Shown one piece after another: positions 1 to 12,499 of a stretch of DNA of 64,000 nucleotides (position 1 is its first letter; each line of letters opens with the position of its first letter). The notes below the pieces were generated by a model. It was not told the DNA's origin, made no database searches, and saw only the letters and a list, made by a program, of their open reading frames with translations. The stretch lies in contig JAQFVV010012441.1 in assembly GCA_028023455.1 (NCBI GenBank), forward strand, positions 2,601,911-2,665,910, given 5' to 3'. The translations under genes were made by a program, and so were the position numbers. Source of the stretch: Epiperipatus broadwayi (Eukaryota > Onychophora > Udeonychophora > Euonychophora > Peripatidae).

Positions 1-1394
1 GATCCAATAATGGTAAATGTTACATATCGTGAATATGACGATAGAAAATGCAAAATAAAGGAGGAAGCATGGTTCATTTCCAATAACGCCCACACTATAG
101 CATTCCATTGTCCAAGAAGTGGAAAATTTACAATGAATTTAAAGTTGGCTTCTGCACTCCTCCCCCCAATACTAACAAACTCATTAACAATGCGAAGGAC
201 AGAATGATCTATCTCAAACACCCCAAGGCGTATATAGCATTTCATGCCTTCAGGCTGGATGCAGTACCACATACTATGGGGAGACCAAAGCCACTGTCCA
301 TAATAGAACTGCTCAGCACATGTATAAAAAAAGAACGATAATATCTCAATATTTTTTGAACATGAGAAGCAGGACAGTCATATGTTCGAACCCTCTAACC
401 CCAAAATAGTGTGCGCTGAGGCTAGCTATTGCAAAAGGAAGATAAAAGAAGCGTATTTTATCATCAATGATAATAATATCATCAATAGACGTGACACATA
501 TTTCATTATCTCCAGAAAATGGACAAGTTAATTTGCATATGTATTTGCATGCATTACCATTTATCAATATCACAACGATTTAAAATCTGTTTTGGCTATG
601 ATTATGAGGGACAAAACTTTGAAAACGCTTGGCTTACATTAATTTACTTTGATTGTTTACCTACCATTAACAGCTTCTTCACCCAGTGTGTTAAAGCTCT
701 TGTATATACTATTAGTCATTTACATAATGTTCACCTTATTTAAATCTCACAACACACTCTGCATATTATGAATGCTATGATTCTGGCCTTAGCGGTCAAA
801 AACATACTTTAAGTTCTTAAGATTCGAATACAGAATAATCTTTTCTTTTTCAAACATTCAAAACATTTATGTCTATGCATTGTAATTATGTTTGTAGTTT
901 TTTAATAAGTAATCTTATCTGATCATTAAAAGTGGGTATTTAAATTTACTGTTTAAGTGTACAACCCCCCTCCCCCATAAATTTCAAGCCTCCCCCTCCC
1001 CCCTACAAAACAAAAACCCAACAAATAGTTATTTATATAGCAAAATAGATGTATAAAAAACTTCAATTGATATGTCAAAATCTAAATCATTATTTGTGTG
1101 AACCATTAATTATATTTCTAATTTTAATAACAAGGAAGTTTTTCTTTCAGAATAAAGGATTAAAAGAAAATACACTTTAATATATCTTAGCAATATTTGA
1201 TTCATAGCTTTTAAACTTGTGCACAAATCAATATGAGCAAAAAGTTATATGCCTGTTCAGAGAAACAAAAAAATTTATTATTATCGTTGAATTATTTATT
1301 TTTTCTTGTATAAAATTCATCTTATTCTAATGTCTATGATCAAGATCAATCTAGTCAACCACTATGAATGTTTTATTACCTGTTAATTCATAAG
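1..1394. other. No recognised gene; AT-rich flank
   Basis: I see no recognisable gene. Positions 108-341 (+) hold a 77-codon open frame of more balanced composition than its surroundings, with a proline cluster and a basic C-terminus. It has no convincing splice context or family resemblance, so I treat it as a possible decayed repeat or exon fragment. C-rich runs occur at about 963-1008. Confidence 0.4.
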
Positions 1395-1398
1395 AACT

Positions 1399-1478
1399 TT
1401 AGGTACTTAAAGTTCCAAAACTGGAATCGATTTGAAGATCTTAATCTCAAGAGTCTGATACTCTACCATTGTACTAAA
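1399..1478 (-). repeat. tRNA-related SINE fragment, family C
   Basis: Read on the minus strand this has a tRNA-like head: TTTAGTACAATGGTAGAG resembles a pol III A box and AATCGATTCC resembles a B box. Close relatives lie at 1668-1755 (+) and 27799-27878 (-), and a more distant one at 35450-35520 (-). It sits just upstream of a younger SINE. The repeat relationship is seen directly; the tRNA origin is inferred from the box-like motifs. Confidence 0.6.
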
Positions 1479-1612
1479 TCATGACTTTTTTCCCCATATG
1501 TCATAGCATCGGCCGGGACGCGAACCCACACCTGTCTGCAACCAACTACTTGCTTGCAAGGCGGGTGTGATGACCTCTCGGCTAACAACGCTTGACACTA
1601 AATCATGACTTT
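1473..1612 (-). mobile_element. tRNA-derived SINE (family A) with 16-bp target duplication
   Basis: The element body is 1489-1596 on the minus strand, flanked by perfect copies of ACTAAATCATGACTTT at 1473-1488 and 1597-1612. In sense orientation it starts GTCAAGCGTTGTTAGCCGAG (A-box-like), carries GGTTCGCGTCCCGG (B-box-like) and ends TGCTATGACATATGG before a short A-rich tail. This is one of nine copies in the window. Target duplication plus A-tail is the signature of LINE-mediated retrotransposition. Confidence 0.93.
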
Positions 1613-1667
1613 ATTGCCAGAATTGCAATTATTTCAATGAATTTGCCCTCACATTTTGCCACTGTAC

Positions 1668-1755
1668 TAAACCATTGTTCAGTGCATCGGTAGATTATTG
1701 GACCCTGTAGTATAAGATTCTTGGATTGATTGCAGTTTTGGATATTTTGGCACTC
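1668..1755 (+). repeat. tRNA-related SINE fragment, family C
   Basis: A plus-strand relative of the minus-strand repeat at 1399-1478. It shares the GTGCATCGGTAGATT head and the GGATTGATTGCAGTTTTGG box-B region. It is diverged and has no clear target duplication, so it looks old. Confidence 0.5.
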
Positions 1756-3161
1756 TAGTTTTGGTACTTGTGTATTAGAGCTGTTGCCTGTATTTGTGAT
1801 GGAAGAATACCATAGCTTTCTCCAGTGTGTGTGTGTTTGTGACAGCAGAATGCTGTATTAAAAAGTCACAATTATGGTATTCTGACATTGCAACACCCCC
1901 CCCTCAGAAAGATACGTCATTCGGCCATCATAGCAGGTCTAATACATAAGTATCCTAATTTCTTATGAACTTTTAAATAATAAAACCATTCGATTATTTA
2001 ATTTTTAATTACGTATTTGCATTAGTCTTTATTTATTATAATTTAATTACTATTTTAAGATTTTATCATTTTCGGAGTATATCTATGGCAATTTCCTGTG
2101 CTTTTTTTTTCTTATATTACACATCAAAAGTGGTATCTTATAATGTATGTATAATTTTTACCATACGTTTTCACTTGCTGCTTCTAATTATTACTTTAGA
2201 TTATATGTAATTCTGTAATGATTCAGAATTAACTCTGAAAATCTTGAAATTTTGTTAGCATTCAAAAAGAAAAAAAATTTTTATCAGAGAATAATGATAT
2301 AATAATATAAAAATAGAAGTCAAGAAAAATACATCGAAGACAAAACTGTGATGAGCTTTTACTATTTACACATTTTTTAATGCTAAGAACAGATGATGTT
2401 TTTTAAAAAAATTACTATTTACCAATTTTATTAAGATAGATGGTCTTAAATAATTTTTTCTCTTTACTATTCATAGCATTAAATAGAAGCTGGCTTTATA
2501 TATTTTCTTCTAATGATAGTAATAATAATTGAAGGGATTATTGCTTGGGCATTTGAAGCTGAAGCTGTTATTTGTTTGACTTCTGGCTCTAGACAGAGTG
2601 CCAATTTATTACTGCACTAAACCATGCCAGTTTCTTTAATGACCCATTACTTTAAAGTGTACACTACTTCTCATTTTAATTTATTTTAAATTTTTCTATT
2701 GGAAATATGATCATTTAAGTAAGCTGCACTTTCTGATAACTTTTCATCCTTCAACTGCTTTAAACATTTAGATCGTTCTTCCTGGTGGCAATTTTTCTAA
2801 TCATTCAATATTTCATTTTAGTATTAAGCCTTTATTCTGTAGTTAGAATTCAGTAAATTGAACTTGGTTTGGTAGAAATATAAGATTATAAATGGAAAAC
2901 ATCCTTAAAAAAAATACTAATGATAATACATATTGGGAACAATGAATTTTTTTTCTGATTGGACAGTGTAAAGATATGTCAGCTCTGCTGGTGGAAGAAA
3001 AGAAAATTAACAGTCTTTGATGAATGAACTTTATTTTTAAAACATGAACTAATAAATGAGAAAGCACCCTAAGTCTATCAAATTCCATTCCAAAATTTAA
3101 AACTGCATTTATAAATGTTAAAATATAACAAATGTGGAATACTATTTTAAAAAATAGTTTT
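1756..3161. other. No gene seen
   Basis: AT-rich sequence with homopolymer runs. A short string near 2600-2635 (GCACTAAACCATGCCAG) looks like another broken end of the family C SINE. I found no exon with usable splice sites. Confidence 0.5.
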
Positions 3162-3277
3162 GTCAAGCGCTGTTAGCCGAGAGGTCATCGCGGTCACCTT
3201 GCAAGCAAGTAATTGGTTGAAGACGGTTGTGGGTTCGCGTCCCGGCCGGTGCTATGACATATGGAAAAAAAAAAAAA
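3162..3277 (+). mobile_element. tRNA-derived SINE (family A), plus strand
   Basis: Starts GTCAAGCGCTGTTAGCCGAG, carries GGGTTCGCGTCCCGG in the B-box position, and ends TGCTATGACATATGG followed by 13 A residues. Short flanking AGTTTT repeats on both sides may be a target duplication. The intact A-tail suggests a fairly young insertion. Confidence 0.9.
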
Positions 3278-6200
3278 GTTTTAAAAGGCAGTAACAATTT
3301 TACCTTTTCTGTTTATTTTACAATTAAATTTGTTAACATATTTTAAAAAAAGAAACATATTTGAATGAAATCGAACTGTAATAATGTATACTTTTATTTT
3401 TAAATAATTATACAAATACTGTGTAAAAATAATCATAAGTATTTAAAGTATTTTCACTGATCTCTAAGAACAAAACAATTAAGCATACATTTACTCTGGC
3501 AACTGCTCTTTCTATGATTCAGCAACACCCTTATAATTCAGCAACACCCTTATAAGCATTGTTTGTATCCTTTGAAGTTTATATTCATTGTAGACTTCTG
3601 TTTTTTTTTTTCAATTATTTTTTTTTTAATTAATAAAATCATTACAGTTTCTGCTGTCAAAGCTCTATAGATTGCTGCAAGAGAGCAAGGAAGGTTGAAG
3701 GTCCACCAGCTCTCCAAAATATCTCTTAAATGAGTTATTTTATCACTGTTAACTAACATTGTGAATGTATCTTGATCCACAATGCACCCTTTGTAAAAAA
3801 ACAAAGAAACGTTCTTGCACTTAATGGAAAAGTGTAAAGCTTTCAATCAATTAAGAAACAATTTTTAAAGTGCCAATTATTAACTTAAAACAGATAATAT
3901 ACACACACATAAAGATTTTTGACCCACACAGGCACTATGGTTATAATCCATACAATTTAAACTATTTGGCAAGCTAGATGTGACTTTGTTTTTGACAACA
4001 AAAAGAAAAGTTGGAACAAATATTTTTTCCAGTACCTAAGATAGTTATCAAAGAAACAAATGACAAGAATTTGGGGAGATCCAACCCATACAAGGTGTAA
4101 AATATGGTCTTAATCAATCCAGACATACTGCTTGTAGTTTTCGAATAAAAAAACAGGGTATCATTTATTTTTCTCATTGGAATATCCTAAGTAGAAATGT
4201 GAGCAGATCAAGCTAAGATTGCCCAAGAATAGTTTATAATTAATGTCTTTTTCTTTTCTTTTTTGTACAGCATATAAACTAATTTAAACCCTCTTGTAAA
4301 TATGTACAAAAAAGTTTTCTGTTAATAAAATTGGTTATCTAAAATAAAATAATTATTAGCAGTGTAAAATAATAAATATTCTGAAAATAGGACGAATTAC
4401 TTGAAATGTTTTTTTTTCTACTTTACATCAGTAAAAAATGATTTCTATAAAAGTTTTTTTTAAAGTTCATATTATAAATAATTAAAAGAATTTTTTTTTA
4501 TTTAACACTTTTTAAAACTTTCTCAAATACTTTGAGGAATTTTTATTTTAGCAAAGTGTAAATTGTCTTTTTTTAAAATAATAAATTTATATTATCTAGT
4601 CATCTCTGAACATGCGCGCTTTAAGAAAACATCTCTAAATGGAGCATCTAGAAGGAAAATATGCTCTCAGATTATAATGATTGGAAGATCCCGTTTTATT
4701 TTAAATTGCACTTTCATTTTTATTATCACGGTTGCTATTAATTTATAAACTACTTTTTGAATCATTACAAATTTTTTAGCAAGTTAGATTAGGTAGCATT
4801 GAAACATGAAAGTCGTTTATCTCAATTTATTTTTATTTAGAAGATAAATGGCCGTCAACCGTCTATATGTCAAATGTCCTCTCTTGTGCATTTTGTCTTT
4901 ATTAGAATGTGAAAAGTGGCTTTATTTTTTTAACTGTTATGTTTCTCTCTCACTCTTTTTTTTTTTTTTTTTGTTAAACCCACTCTTGTCTTTTGATGTT
5001 AAGAGTACAATTTCTTTTTTTAGCTGCTGGAGCTGATAGGAAATTTATTTTAATTTAAAACTTCTTTTTTTATATATATAAAGTCATGTCATTTTTTAAT
5101 AGCTTTGATTTATCAAGTTTGGACATATTCCTCCCCTCTGAACAATTTTTACCAATTGCCATATTAAATTGATATATATATACACGTCTTTTTGAAAGAA
5201 AAAAAAAGTAAAATCTGTCATAGGCAAGACTGTTGAACTTATCTAATAGATCATAATCCCTCAGTTCTTTAGTTTGAAAAATTGCAGTTGTCCAGCGGTG
5301 TCTGAGTGGAGGTAAAAAACAATTTTTTCTTCTAATTTAATATCAAGTTTATGTCCTCAATAAAACACAACTTACTCAAATATTGATTTGCTTTTCTCTT
5401 TTTTGTCATTTGTGACCTTTCACCTATATACTCTTTAAATTTGTGTTTGTGTGTACACGTATCTGCATACATATATATCAAGACTAGTCTTCTATTTAAG
5501 ATATTTGATCTGAATTTTAGTATAACATTTGGCTCTTTCATTAAAATTGTTTTCTAAAGAGTAATGTTGCTGGGATAACTCCTGAAAAAAATTAAAAAAA
5601 ACATTTTGGTATTTAATAATTACGTTTATTACTAAAAAATTTAGTGTAATGAAAAAAGCTGTTTGTGTATTTTCTGTGTGCTTCTCGGTGTCTTCACGCA
5701 CGTAGATTTTTAAATGCAAAAACTGCCACTCATGATTTTGTAGAAGGTGTTTGTTATTGGCAAATAAATTCTAGAGTTCAAGATACACGGATTGCAATCC
5801 AGCTTTGCTATAAATCATTTGATTATTATTATTAATGCAAAAACTATTGCTGGACATCTTTAAAAAATAAACAGTCGAATGGCTTTATTGCTCTGGAGTT
5901 CAGAAGAAGTTTGGGCTAAGAAGAACCAGAACTGAAAATGATCCAATGACATTCTACTCAAGAATCTGACAATGTATTATCTTATTAATATATATATATT
6001 TTTATGAAGAAAAAAAAAATGGCAGTTAGATTTTGAAATTACAAAATAGATTTGCGTTTCTCCCTGCATCACCACCCAATTTCCATCTGTGATGTATCAT
6101 TATTTTTTATAATATGTATATTGAAAATATTGCAGGTCTGCATTGTAAGATATTGATTAATTTGTTAGAAAGGCTCACATATATTACCAAATTCACCATT

Positions 6201-8087
6201 TCCTTTGTTTTGCTGTAATATCTTATATAAATGCAATGTATTCTACTTTTAAAAAATTAAAATGGCTCTGAAGAAGACTGCAGAACAGTCAAAACATAAG
6301 ATTGTGTATGCATATATGTACAATAAAAGGTTTTTGCTAAAAAGTATTTAAAGTATGGTGGATAAATTACATTTATATAAGCTTCATATATATTGGGGAG
6401 TTGAGTCTTTTTTTTTTTTTTCTAATATCAAATCAGAATTTTTTTTAGATAATGGAACTATATCAACTTCCATCATTAGGTAAGTGAAAATCTAATTATT
6501 CTTAGGTAGGAGTAAAGTGAGTTTCTATATACAACCTTAATGATTTATGAGAGATGATAATAGATTTCTCTAATCTCATAAGTTTATATGAGTTTTAGAA
6601 TATTTCATCTTTATTGCAGTAATACAAAAAATCACATTCATTAAGTATTGTAATTATAATTCATTATGAAGATATTTATAGAATTATGATATGTAGAAAA
6701 TGAAATGCTTATATATGAAAAGTAAAGCTAGTAATGTTTAGAGGAGCAGAAATTTTTCTGTGACTTTGGGTGTGTTAGTAGTTTAGGGGTGTGTTTTTTT
6801 TTTTTCATTTATTTATAATATATTAATGAAAAAATATAAAAAGAAGTGGAATAGTGATGAAGAGGAAAAGTAGTAGATAAAATAACAAAAAAGACAGTAC
6901 ATAGAGATTTGGATATGACAGGAGGATGGTTAAGGGAAAATTTCCAGTGTGTTGATGTAGATATCATCTGAGAGAAATAAAAGATATGTGAGATAAACAC
7001 GTTGTGAATCAGGAATAGGAATAAGAAGGGAAACCTGACTGGATATACAATTACTGAGGCATTCTTTAAAAATTCCTCAAGTACAATATATAAAAAAGTA
7101 AAATGTGAATTAATAGTTTTTATTATAAGTTAACAAGTGATTTAATGGTAAGTTTATCATGGAAGTTATATGATTTCATATTTGAGCCCTCTAGTGGCAG
7201 ATTGAGTATTTAATAATATTATATTGCTAATGTAAACTATATTTTTGTTTATATTATTTGACTGTGAATTGATCTTGGAACTTTTAGCTTCATGTCTGCT
7301 ACTCTATTGGTATATTAAACTGCATAGGGCAGTATTGTTGGTTTTTTTTTTTTTTTTACAAAGATGTAGTACTAAGTAGTTAGCTCTGTAGGTGGAATAG
7401 CTTCTTAATAAGCTGATATTTTTTTGAATTAGTTCTGTTTAAAAAGTAAAGATTTTGTTTGCAGAGAAAAGTCACTCATTCTCTCTCTCTCTCTGTTTCT
7501 TTGGTATTGAAGTGCATCTTCATTTCATAAACAATTACACGTAAAAAAAAAAAAAAAAAGAAGAGCAAACCATAAGGCCAGTAATTTCACAATGATTGAG
7601 GTTACATTTTATAATCATTTTTTTTATATATTCAGTATATTAACCTTTATCTGATCAACTAAGATGTCCATTTCTAATCAACACTTGATATCCAATTCAA
7701 TTGCCTGCTGATCAGCTCTCTGGAAAATTCTTTAGCCTTCTTGGGGAATTTTTTCATCTATCTGTTCTTTTTTTATCTAAATTTGAAACAAATATCGCTT
7801 GATGTAATATCTGGAAGCATTTTTTAAAAGGGTTCACAGTAAGAATTTGATCATAAAAATACTTGTATCTTTTCTGATTTTAAGCATTTGTGGAAAATGG
7901 ACTGTATTCAAATGCTGCTTAGTTGATTAGAAGGTTGCCTGGAATGTCACCAAAATACAACGTAATCAAGTAGAAAAAAAATATAATTATGATTTTACTT
8001 TACATCTTGAAGAAAGTGGCCAAATGCTTGCCATTTATCATTAAAACACCAGAATTAAAGCAATTTAGTGCTGCTTTTATTTATTTT
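3278..8087. other. Long gene-free AT-rich stretch
   Basis: No exon, tRNA or intact transposon was recognised. There are many T and A homopolymers (for example 4961-4974, 7338-7356 and 7541-7559) and a CT microsatellite near 7480-7495. A string at 6260-6330 (CTGAAGAAGACTG, then CAGTCAAAACATAAG, then AATAAAAGG) resembles the 3' tails of Penelope-like elements, but this is weak. Confidence 0.45.
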
Positions 8088-8213
8088 TTATTCATATCTT
8101 CTCTCTTTCCAAGATCTCCAGAGAGCAAGATTGAAGAAGACTTTATTCACTATTTTTTATTCATATCATCTCGCCAAGACCTCCAGGGAGAATGATTGAA
8201 GGAGACTTTATTC
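8088..8213 (+). repeat. Two-copy tandem repeat, about 64-bp unit
   Basis: Two adjacent imperfect copies of a unit containing TTTATTCATATC, then CTCCAG, GAG, GATTGAAG and GACTTTATTCAC. The first copy ends near 8149 and the second near 8213. A short hairpin (CACCAGTTGACAACTGGTG, about 8211-8229) follows directly. Confidence 0.75.
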
Positions 8214-8557
8214 ACCAGTTGACAACTGGTGATGTTTTGTATTTTTCTATCCTTGTTTCATAATCTAATGATGAATGATTAAATGAGAAAGTGAGTTTTG
8301 AACATGAAGAAATATGTATTTTATTCAATAAAGTGCACATTTAAATCTTAAATGGATGCAATTATATATCTATAAAACTTATATCTTTAGTGAGGTTGAT
8401 TGGAAAAGTAGAAATTGAAAAGGAAAAAAAAAACATTGCAAAATCTTTTTAGGCTTTAAAAGATATTATCTCTTTTATTTAATCGTGTTAAAATACATGT
8501 CATACAGAAAACTCTGAGTTTACAAAGGATGGATGATTAAGTAATTTACTAAATATA

Positions 8558-8698
8558 ACTACAAACTATTTTTTTTTTTTTTCATATGTCATAGCATCGG
8601 CCGGGACGCGAACCCACAACCGTCTGCAACCAACTACTTGCTTGCATGGCTGCTGCGATACCTCTCGGCTAACAACGCAAGACTACAAACTATTTTTT
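8558..8698 (-). mobile_element. tRNA-derived SINE (family A) with 17-bp target duplication
   Basis: The body is 8575-8681 on the minus strand, between perfect copies of ACTACAAACTATTTTTT (8558-8574 and 8682-8698). In SINE orientation the duplication begins AAAAAA, as expected for L1-type nicking at a T-rich site with A-tail priming. The B-box region GGTTCGCGTCCCGG is intact. Confidence 0.93.
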
Positions 8699-8798
8699 AA
8701 GGCATATTTTATAATTTACTAATAAAAAAATAAAATATGCCTTACAAACTATTTTTTAAGGCATATTTTATTTTTTTATTAGTAAATTATAAAATGTT
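8699..8798. repeat. Local inverted and direct duplication beside a SINE
   Basis: A segment beginning AAGGCATATTTTATAATTTA (8699-8743) is followed by a second copy of ACAAACTATTTTTT. After that comes almost the exact reverse complement of the first segment (8758-8797). Part of the SINE target site is thus repeated as direct repeats that flank an inversion, which can form a hairpin with arms of about 40 bp. Confidence 0.85.
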
Positions 8799-9300
8799 AA
8801 CCTGTACTATATGGTCATCAACAACTAGGATTAATCTTAAGATAATAAGTTTTATAAGAAGAGTACTGTGTATTAGATTTGTAAGCATCATTATGGCAGT
8901 ACTTGCAGATAATGAAGTTGGTGAAATTGTAAACAGGATATGAATTTTGCACCAATTTTTTTATTTTAAATAAGTGTAAACAAAATTAAAGGGCTTCATG
9001 TCATAAAGATTAAAAACGTGCCTTTTTTTTCATGGCTATTACTGCAGTTTGAATCCATATCAGGTAAACCTCAGAATTATTTCAGTTACAAACAGCTTTT
9101 TTCTAAGGTGAATGGCTCATAACTAACTCCATTAGTCACATAATAATAATAGTCAGTGAATGGACAGTTTAATTTTACCTAGAAGATTAAAGTCCCTGGT
9201 TAATCTGTGTTAGTGATAGATGTCATATTTCTAAAGACTTATAGCCTGTAATCTACTCTACCATGTACCTTTAAAGCAAAGTTCATGACACAAGAATACT
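8799..9300. other. No gene seen
   Basis: AT-rich sequence without recognisable genes or repeats. Confidence 0.4.
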
Positions 9301-9400
9301 AGTCAAGCGTTGGTGGCCTAGCGACTAATATAGCTGCCTTCCAAGCTGCCGGCCCGGGTTTTTGTCCTGGTCAATGCTTTGACATGTAAAAAAAGAGAAA
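9301..9400 (+). mobile_element. Divergent SINE copy (family A/B related)
   Basis: Starts GTCAAGCGTTGGTGGCCTAG, has CCGGCCCGGGTTTTTGTCCTGG in place of the normal B-box region, and ends CAATGCTTTGACATGTAAAAAAAG. Flanking ATACTA strings (before the head and after the tail) may be a short target duplication. The degenerate B box suggests an old copy or a separate subfamily. Confidence 0.75.
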
Positions 9401-12189
9401 TAGATACTAAAAATTTAAAAAACATAAATGAGCTAGTTAGATAGAAATTTATATAATGAGTTAATTAACTTTTACAATGATATTTAAAGGCAATGCATTG
9501 TACAATATATTGTCTTTTATTTTTCAGATTTCTTTCTTGGTTATATTTTTGAAAGGAAGTAAATCTCTTTTTTAATTTCACTTTCTAACATTTACTAATT
9601 TCGTTAAGGGAATGTAATCCAATAAATGAAATTAATTTTAAAAATATTTTTTGCAAAAAAAAAAAGTCTCTTTATGAAAAATAAATATAAGCAAATAATG
9701 AAATACAAAAGCCCGAAGAGTATAAAATGTTTAGAAAGAATAAATAATTTTTCCAAAAATTAATATTTTCATATATTTCTTAATAAAGCGTTAACTTCTA
9801 ATTATTTAAACAAAATTGATCTTATAATTATAAAAATGTCAACACAATATTGTATGGACAATTTGACAGAAGGTGATTACCTTTATAATATTTCTGAATT
9901 ATACTACAGAAATCTATTAAATGGCTAATCAAAATTATTGATTATACTGTATTTTGTTTGGTTTTTCACCAACATCAATAAAGTTTTATTTGAGTATTTT
10001 GCTATAAAAAAAGTTACTAAAATCCTATAAAATTTAAATATAAATGTGCATTTATTTATAAATGGTTAATTAATAACCTACTACTTACATATAATTCATT
10101 TGCTTTCTTCACCAGAAGCTTTCCAGGTGTTTTTTTTTTTTTTTTGGTTAATTATCCATTTTCACAAGCATCTAAGTATTTGCTTGTTTTTTTTCTCAAA
10201 ATTATTTTATTGATATGTTACTTGTTAAGTTTAAATAATATTAAGAAATCGAATATAAATTCATGTTAACTTTAAAAAATATTTTTTTTATAAATGATAC
10301 TGACAACATTTAAGGAATTGTTATTTTTTTATGTATATTATAACTGTACAAACTGTTAACACATTGCCAACATTGTTGTGATTTTTTTATGCTCAGTCCA
10401 TAGCATTTTCGTTTAAGCTGTTGGTTAATTATTTTTACTAATCTTTTTTAAAAATGATTAAAATTTGGACTCTACGAATGACAGGAGGAGACAGAGTAAA
10501 GTATTTTCAAAATAGTGCGTACATTAAAAGTGTGTGGTAATAGGCAAGATATGAAACTTTATGTGCGAATGGAGATAATGGTGGTGTAATCTTAAGATGT
10601 ATTCAATGCGTGTATTCTTTCATCATGTTTTTTATTTTGTTTATTACAGTTATATTAAATTTTATTTAGTTACAATTGTTTGAAGTTTTGTGTAATTTAT
10701 TGTATTTTTATAATCATATAAAAAAAAAAAAAATTGGCAAAATACTTAATACAATAATCATTGTAAAAAACACCCATATTGTTTAAAAACATGAGGCCCC
10801 TAAAAATGGATTATTTATTTTAAAAAACTGTCTGGAAAGTTTTCAGTGACTATTGATACTGCTGCTAATCATCATTATTATTATTACTATTACTAGTACT
10901 ACTACTATTACTACTACTACTGCTGTTGCTATTTTTGTTTTCATGGAACATAATCATATTAGTAGTCTTTCTCATCTTGTGCAATATGAGAGCATATTCG
11001 CTCTTTGTTTTAAGACATGTTCCATTGTTTGGATTTTTCATTTTCGGTAGCTTCTCATATCTAGATATTACAATAACGATTTAGTTTAAATAAGCAGGAG
11101 GAAAGTAGTTGTGATTTATAATTTATGTGAAATTTTAAAATCAAACTTATGTTTTAACATTCAATTTAGAATTAAGAAGCTTACTAAATGTTTTTTTTTT
11201 TTTTTGCAAAATCATTTCACATACAAACAGAAGCATTGATTATTAATTACCAGAAAAAACAAATACAACTAGAGATATAAAATAGTGTTTAATAATAAAT
11301 TAAATCATTTTACATAGAGAAAATATTAAGAATATTAATTATTGCATTCAATGAAGGAATTATATTTACAGAAATTAAAAGTAGCAAAGAGCATATTTAT
11401 TGAAAAATTAGATTGAACATATTTTAGAAGGAAGGGAATAGTGAAGAATGTTTTAACATTAATTATAATAAGTGAAAGACAAAGAAGAAGAAAGAGTAAA
11501 ATTAATTATTGCCTGTAGTATCTAATGCATTAATCACATGATTATTCTAAAGCAAACTGAAGTATTTTTTTTTTTTTTTTTGATATCTATGCCATTTTTC
11601 TATATTTGTATTGATCATTTTCATCTATTTTAAATGCTTTTACAATGTGGATATATTATTATTATTGGTTGGAAAAAAACTTAGAAGTATATGGACTGTG
11701 AAAAAAACAAATTCATTCTCAATCTTACCATGAAGTAATCATATAGAATTTTGTCTTACTTTAGATAAATTATAAAAAGGTTATAAGATAATTAAACATA
11801 CAAACAATTAATTGTCAGAAGACAGTTGTATGGATATAAATAATGATTTCACAAAGAAATTTATTGGTAACAAGATTGATGATCAAAACATAGAAGTTTT
11901 GGTTATCGTTTTGCCAGAATTCACTATTAATTTGCCCATGGTAATTTACTTACTTTTCATTTAATGAAGGTTGAAAGGGTAAGTAAAACCAACATTAAAT
12001 AGCTCTCTACAGGGCTTAGGCTTCTTCACGAGATTCTTTAAATGGAACAGAGAAAGCAGAATTTGGCAAACTTGCCCATTTCTGTGTAATGCATGTTGGT
12101 TTTTCATCCTTGCTCTGGTTTTTAGGTAAAATGATTAGATACCCATTTATTGATCAATAATGGATGGTTATCAATGGGACAATCATGGT
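9401..12189. other. Gene-free AT-rich stretch with a trinucleotide microsatellite
   Basis: No gene recognised. An ATT/ACT trinucleotide run lies at about 10865-10930, and T-runs occur at 10129-10145, 11191-11205 and 11565-11581. The open frame that starts in the microsatellite is a by-product of the repeat. Confidence 0.5.
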
Positions 12190-12194
12190 TTTAA

Positions 12195-12275
12195 AAAATG
12201 TCTGTTTTATGTGATCCAGATTTGAACCCATTATAGGTGTAACAAGCAAATGTGGTACTGTTATACCATAAGGCC
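12195..12275 (-). repeat. Possible decayed tRNA-like repeat
   Basis: On the minus strand the segment contains TTATGGTATAACAGT (A-box-like) and GGGTTCAAATCTGG (close to the pol III B-box consensus GGTTCAAATCC). The two are about 40 bp apart, as in tRNA genes. I could not fold a cloverleaf by eye, so an old tRNA-derived SINE is likelier than a tRNA gene. Confidence 0.3.
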
Positions 12276-12499
12276 CATCAGATAAAAAGATAAAATCGCA
12301 GTGAATATATCATCTCAAAGGTCTCTTCAGCACTTAAAGTTGAACTGTGAAGAAAAAGGTATTGCTAAACTAGGTATTTTCCAGAAAGTTAAAATTTTCA
12401 TGTACTTTCTTCCTTATTTTATTTCCTAGTTAAGAATAGTTATATATCAAATGTCTAAATGATAAAGATATACCAGATGATTAGAAGAATCTATTAGTC

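Noticed and set aside
2843-3166. 107-residue minus-strand open frame
   Set aside because: Low-complexity F/L/I/S-rich translation typical of AT-rich non-coding DNA, ending at the SINE boundary.
10853-11050. 65-residue open frame rich in I and T
   Set aside because: Its N-terminal half is simply the translated ATT/ACT microsatellite.
12195-12275. tRNA gene on the minus strand
   Set aside because: Box-like motifs are present, but no acceptor stem or cloverleaf can be formed by eye; more likely a decayed tRNA-derived repeat.
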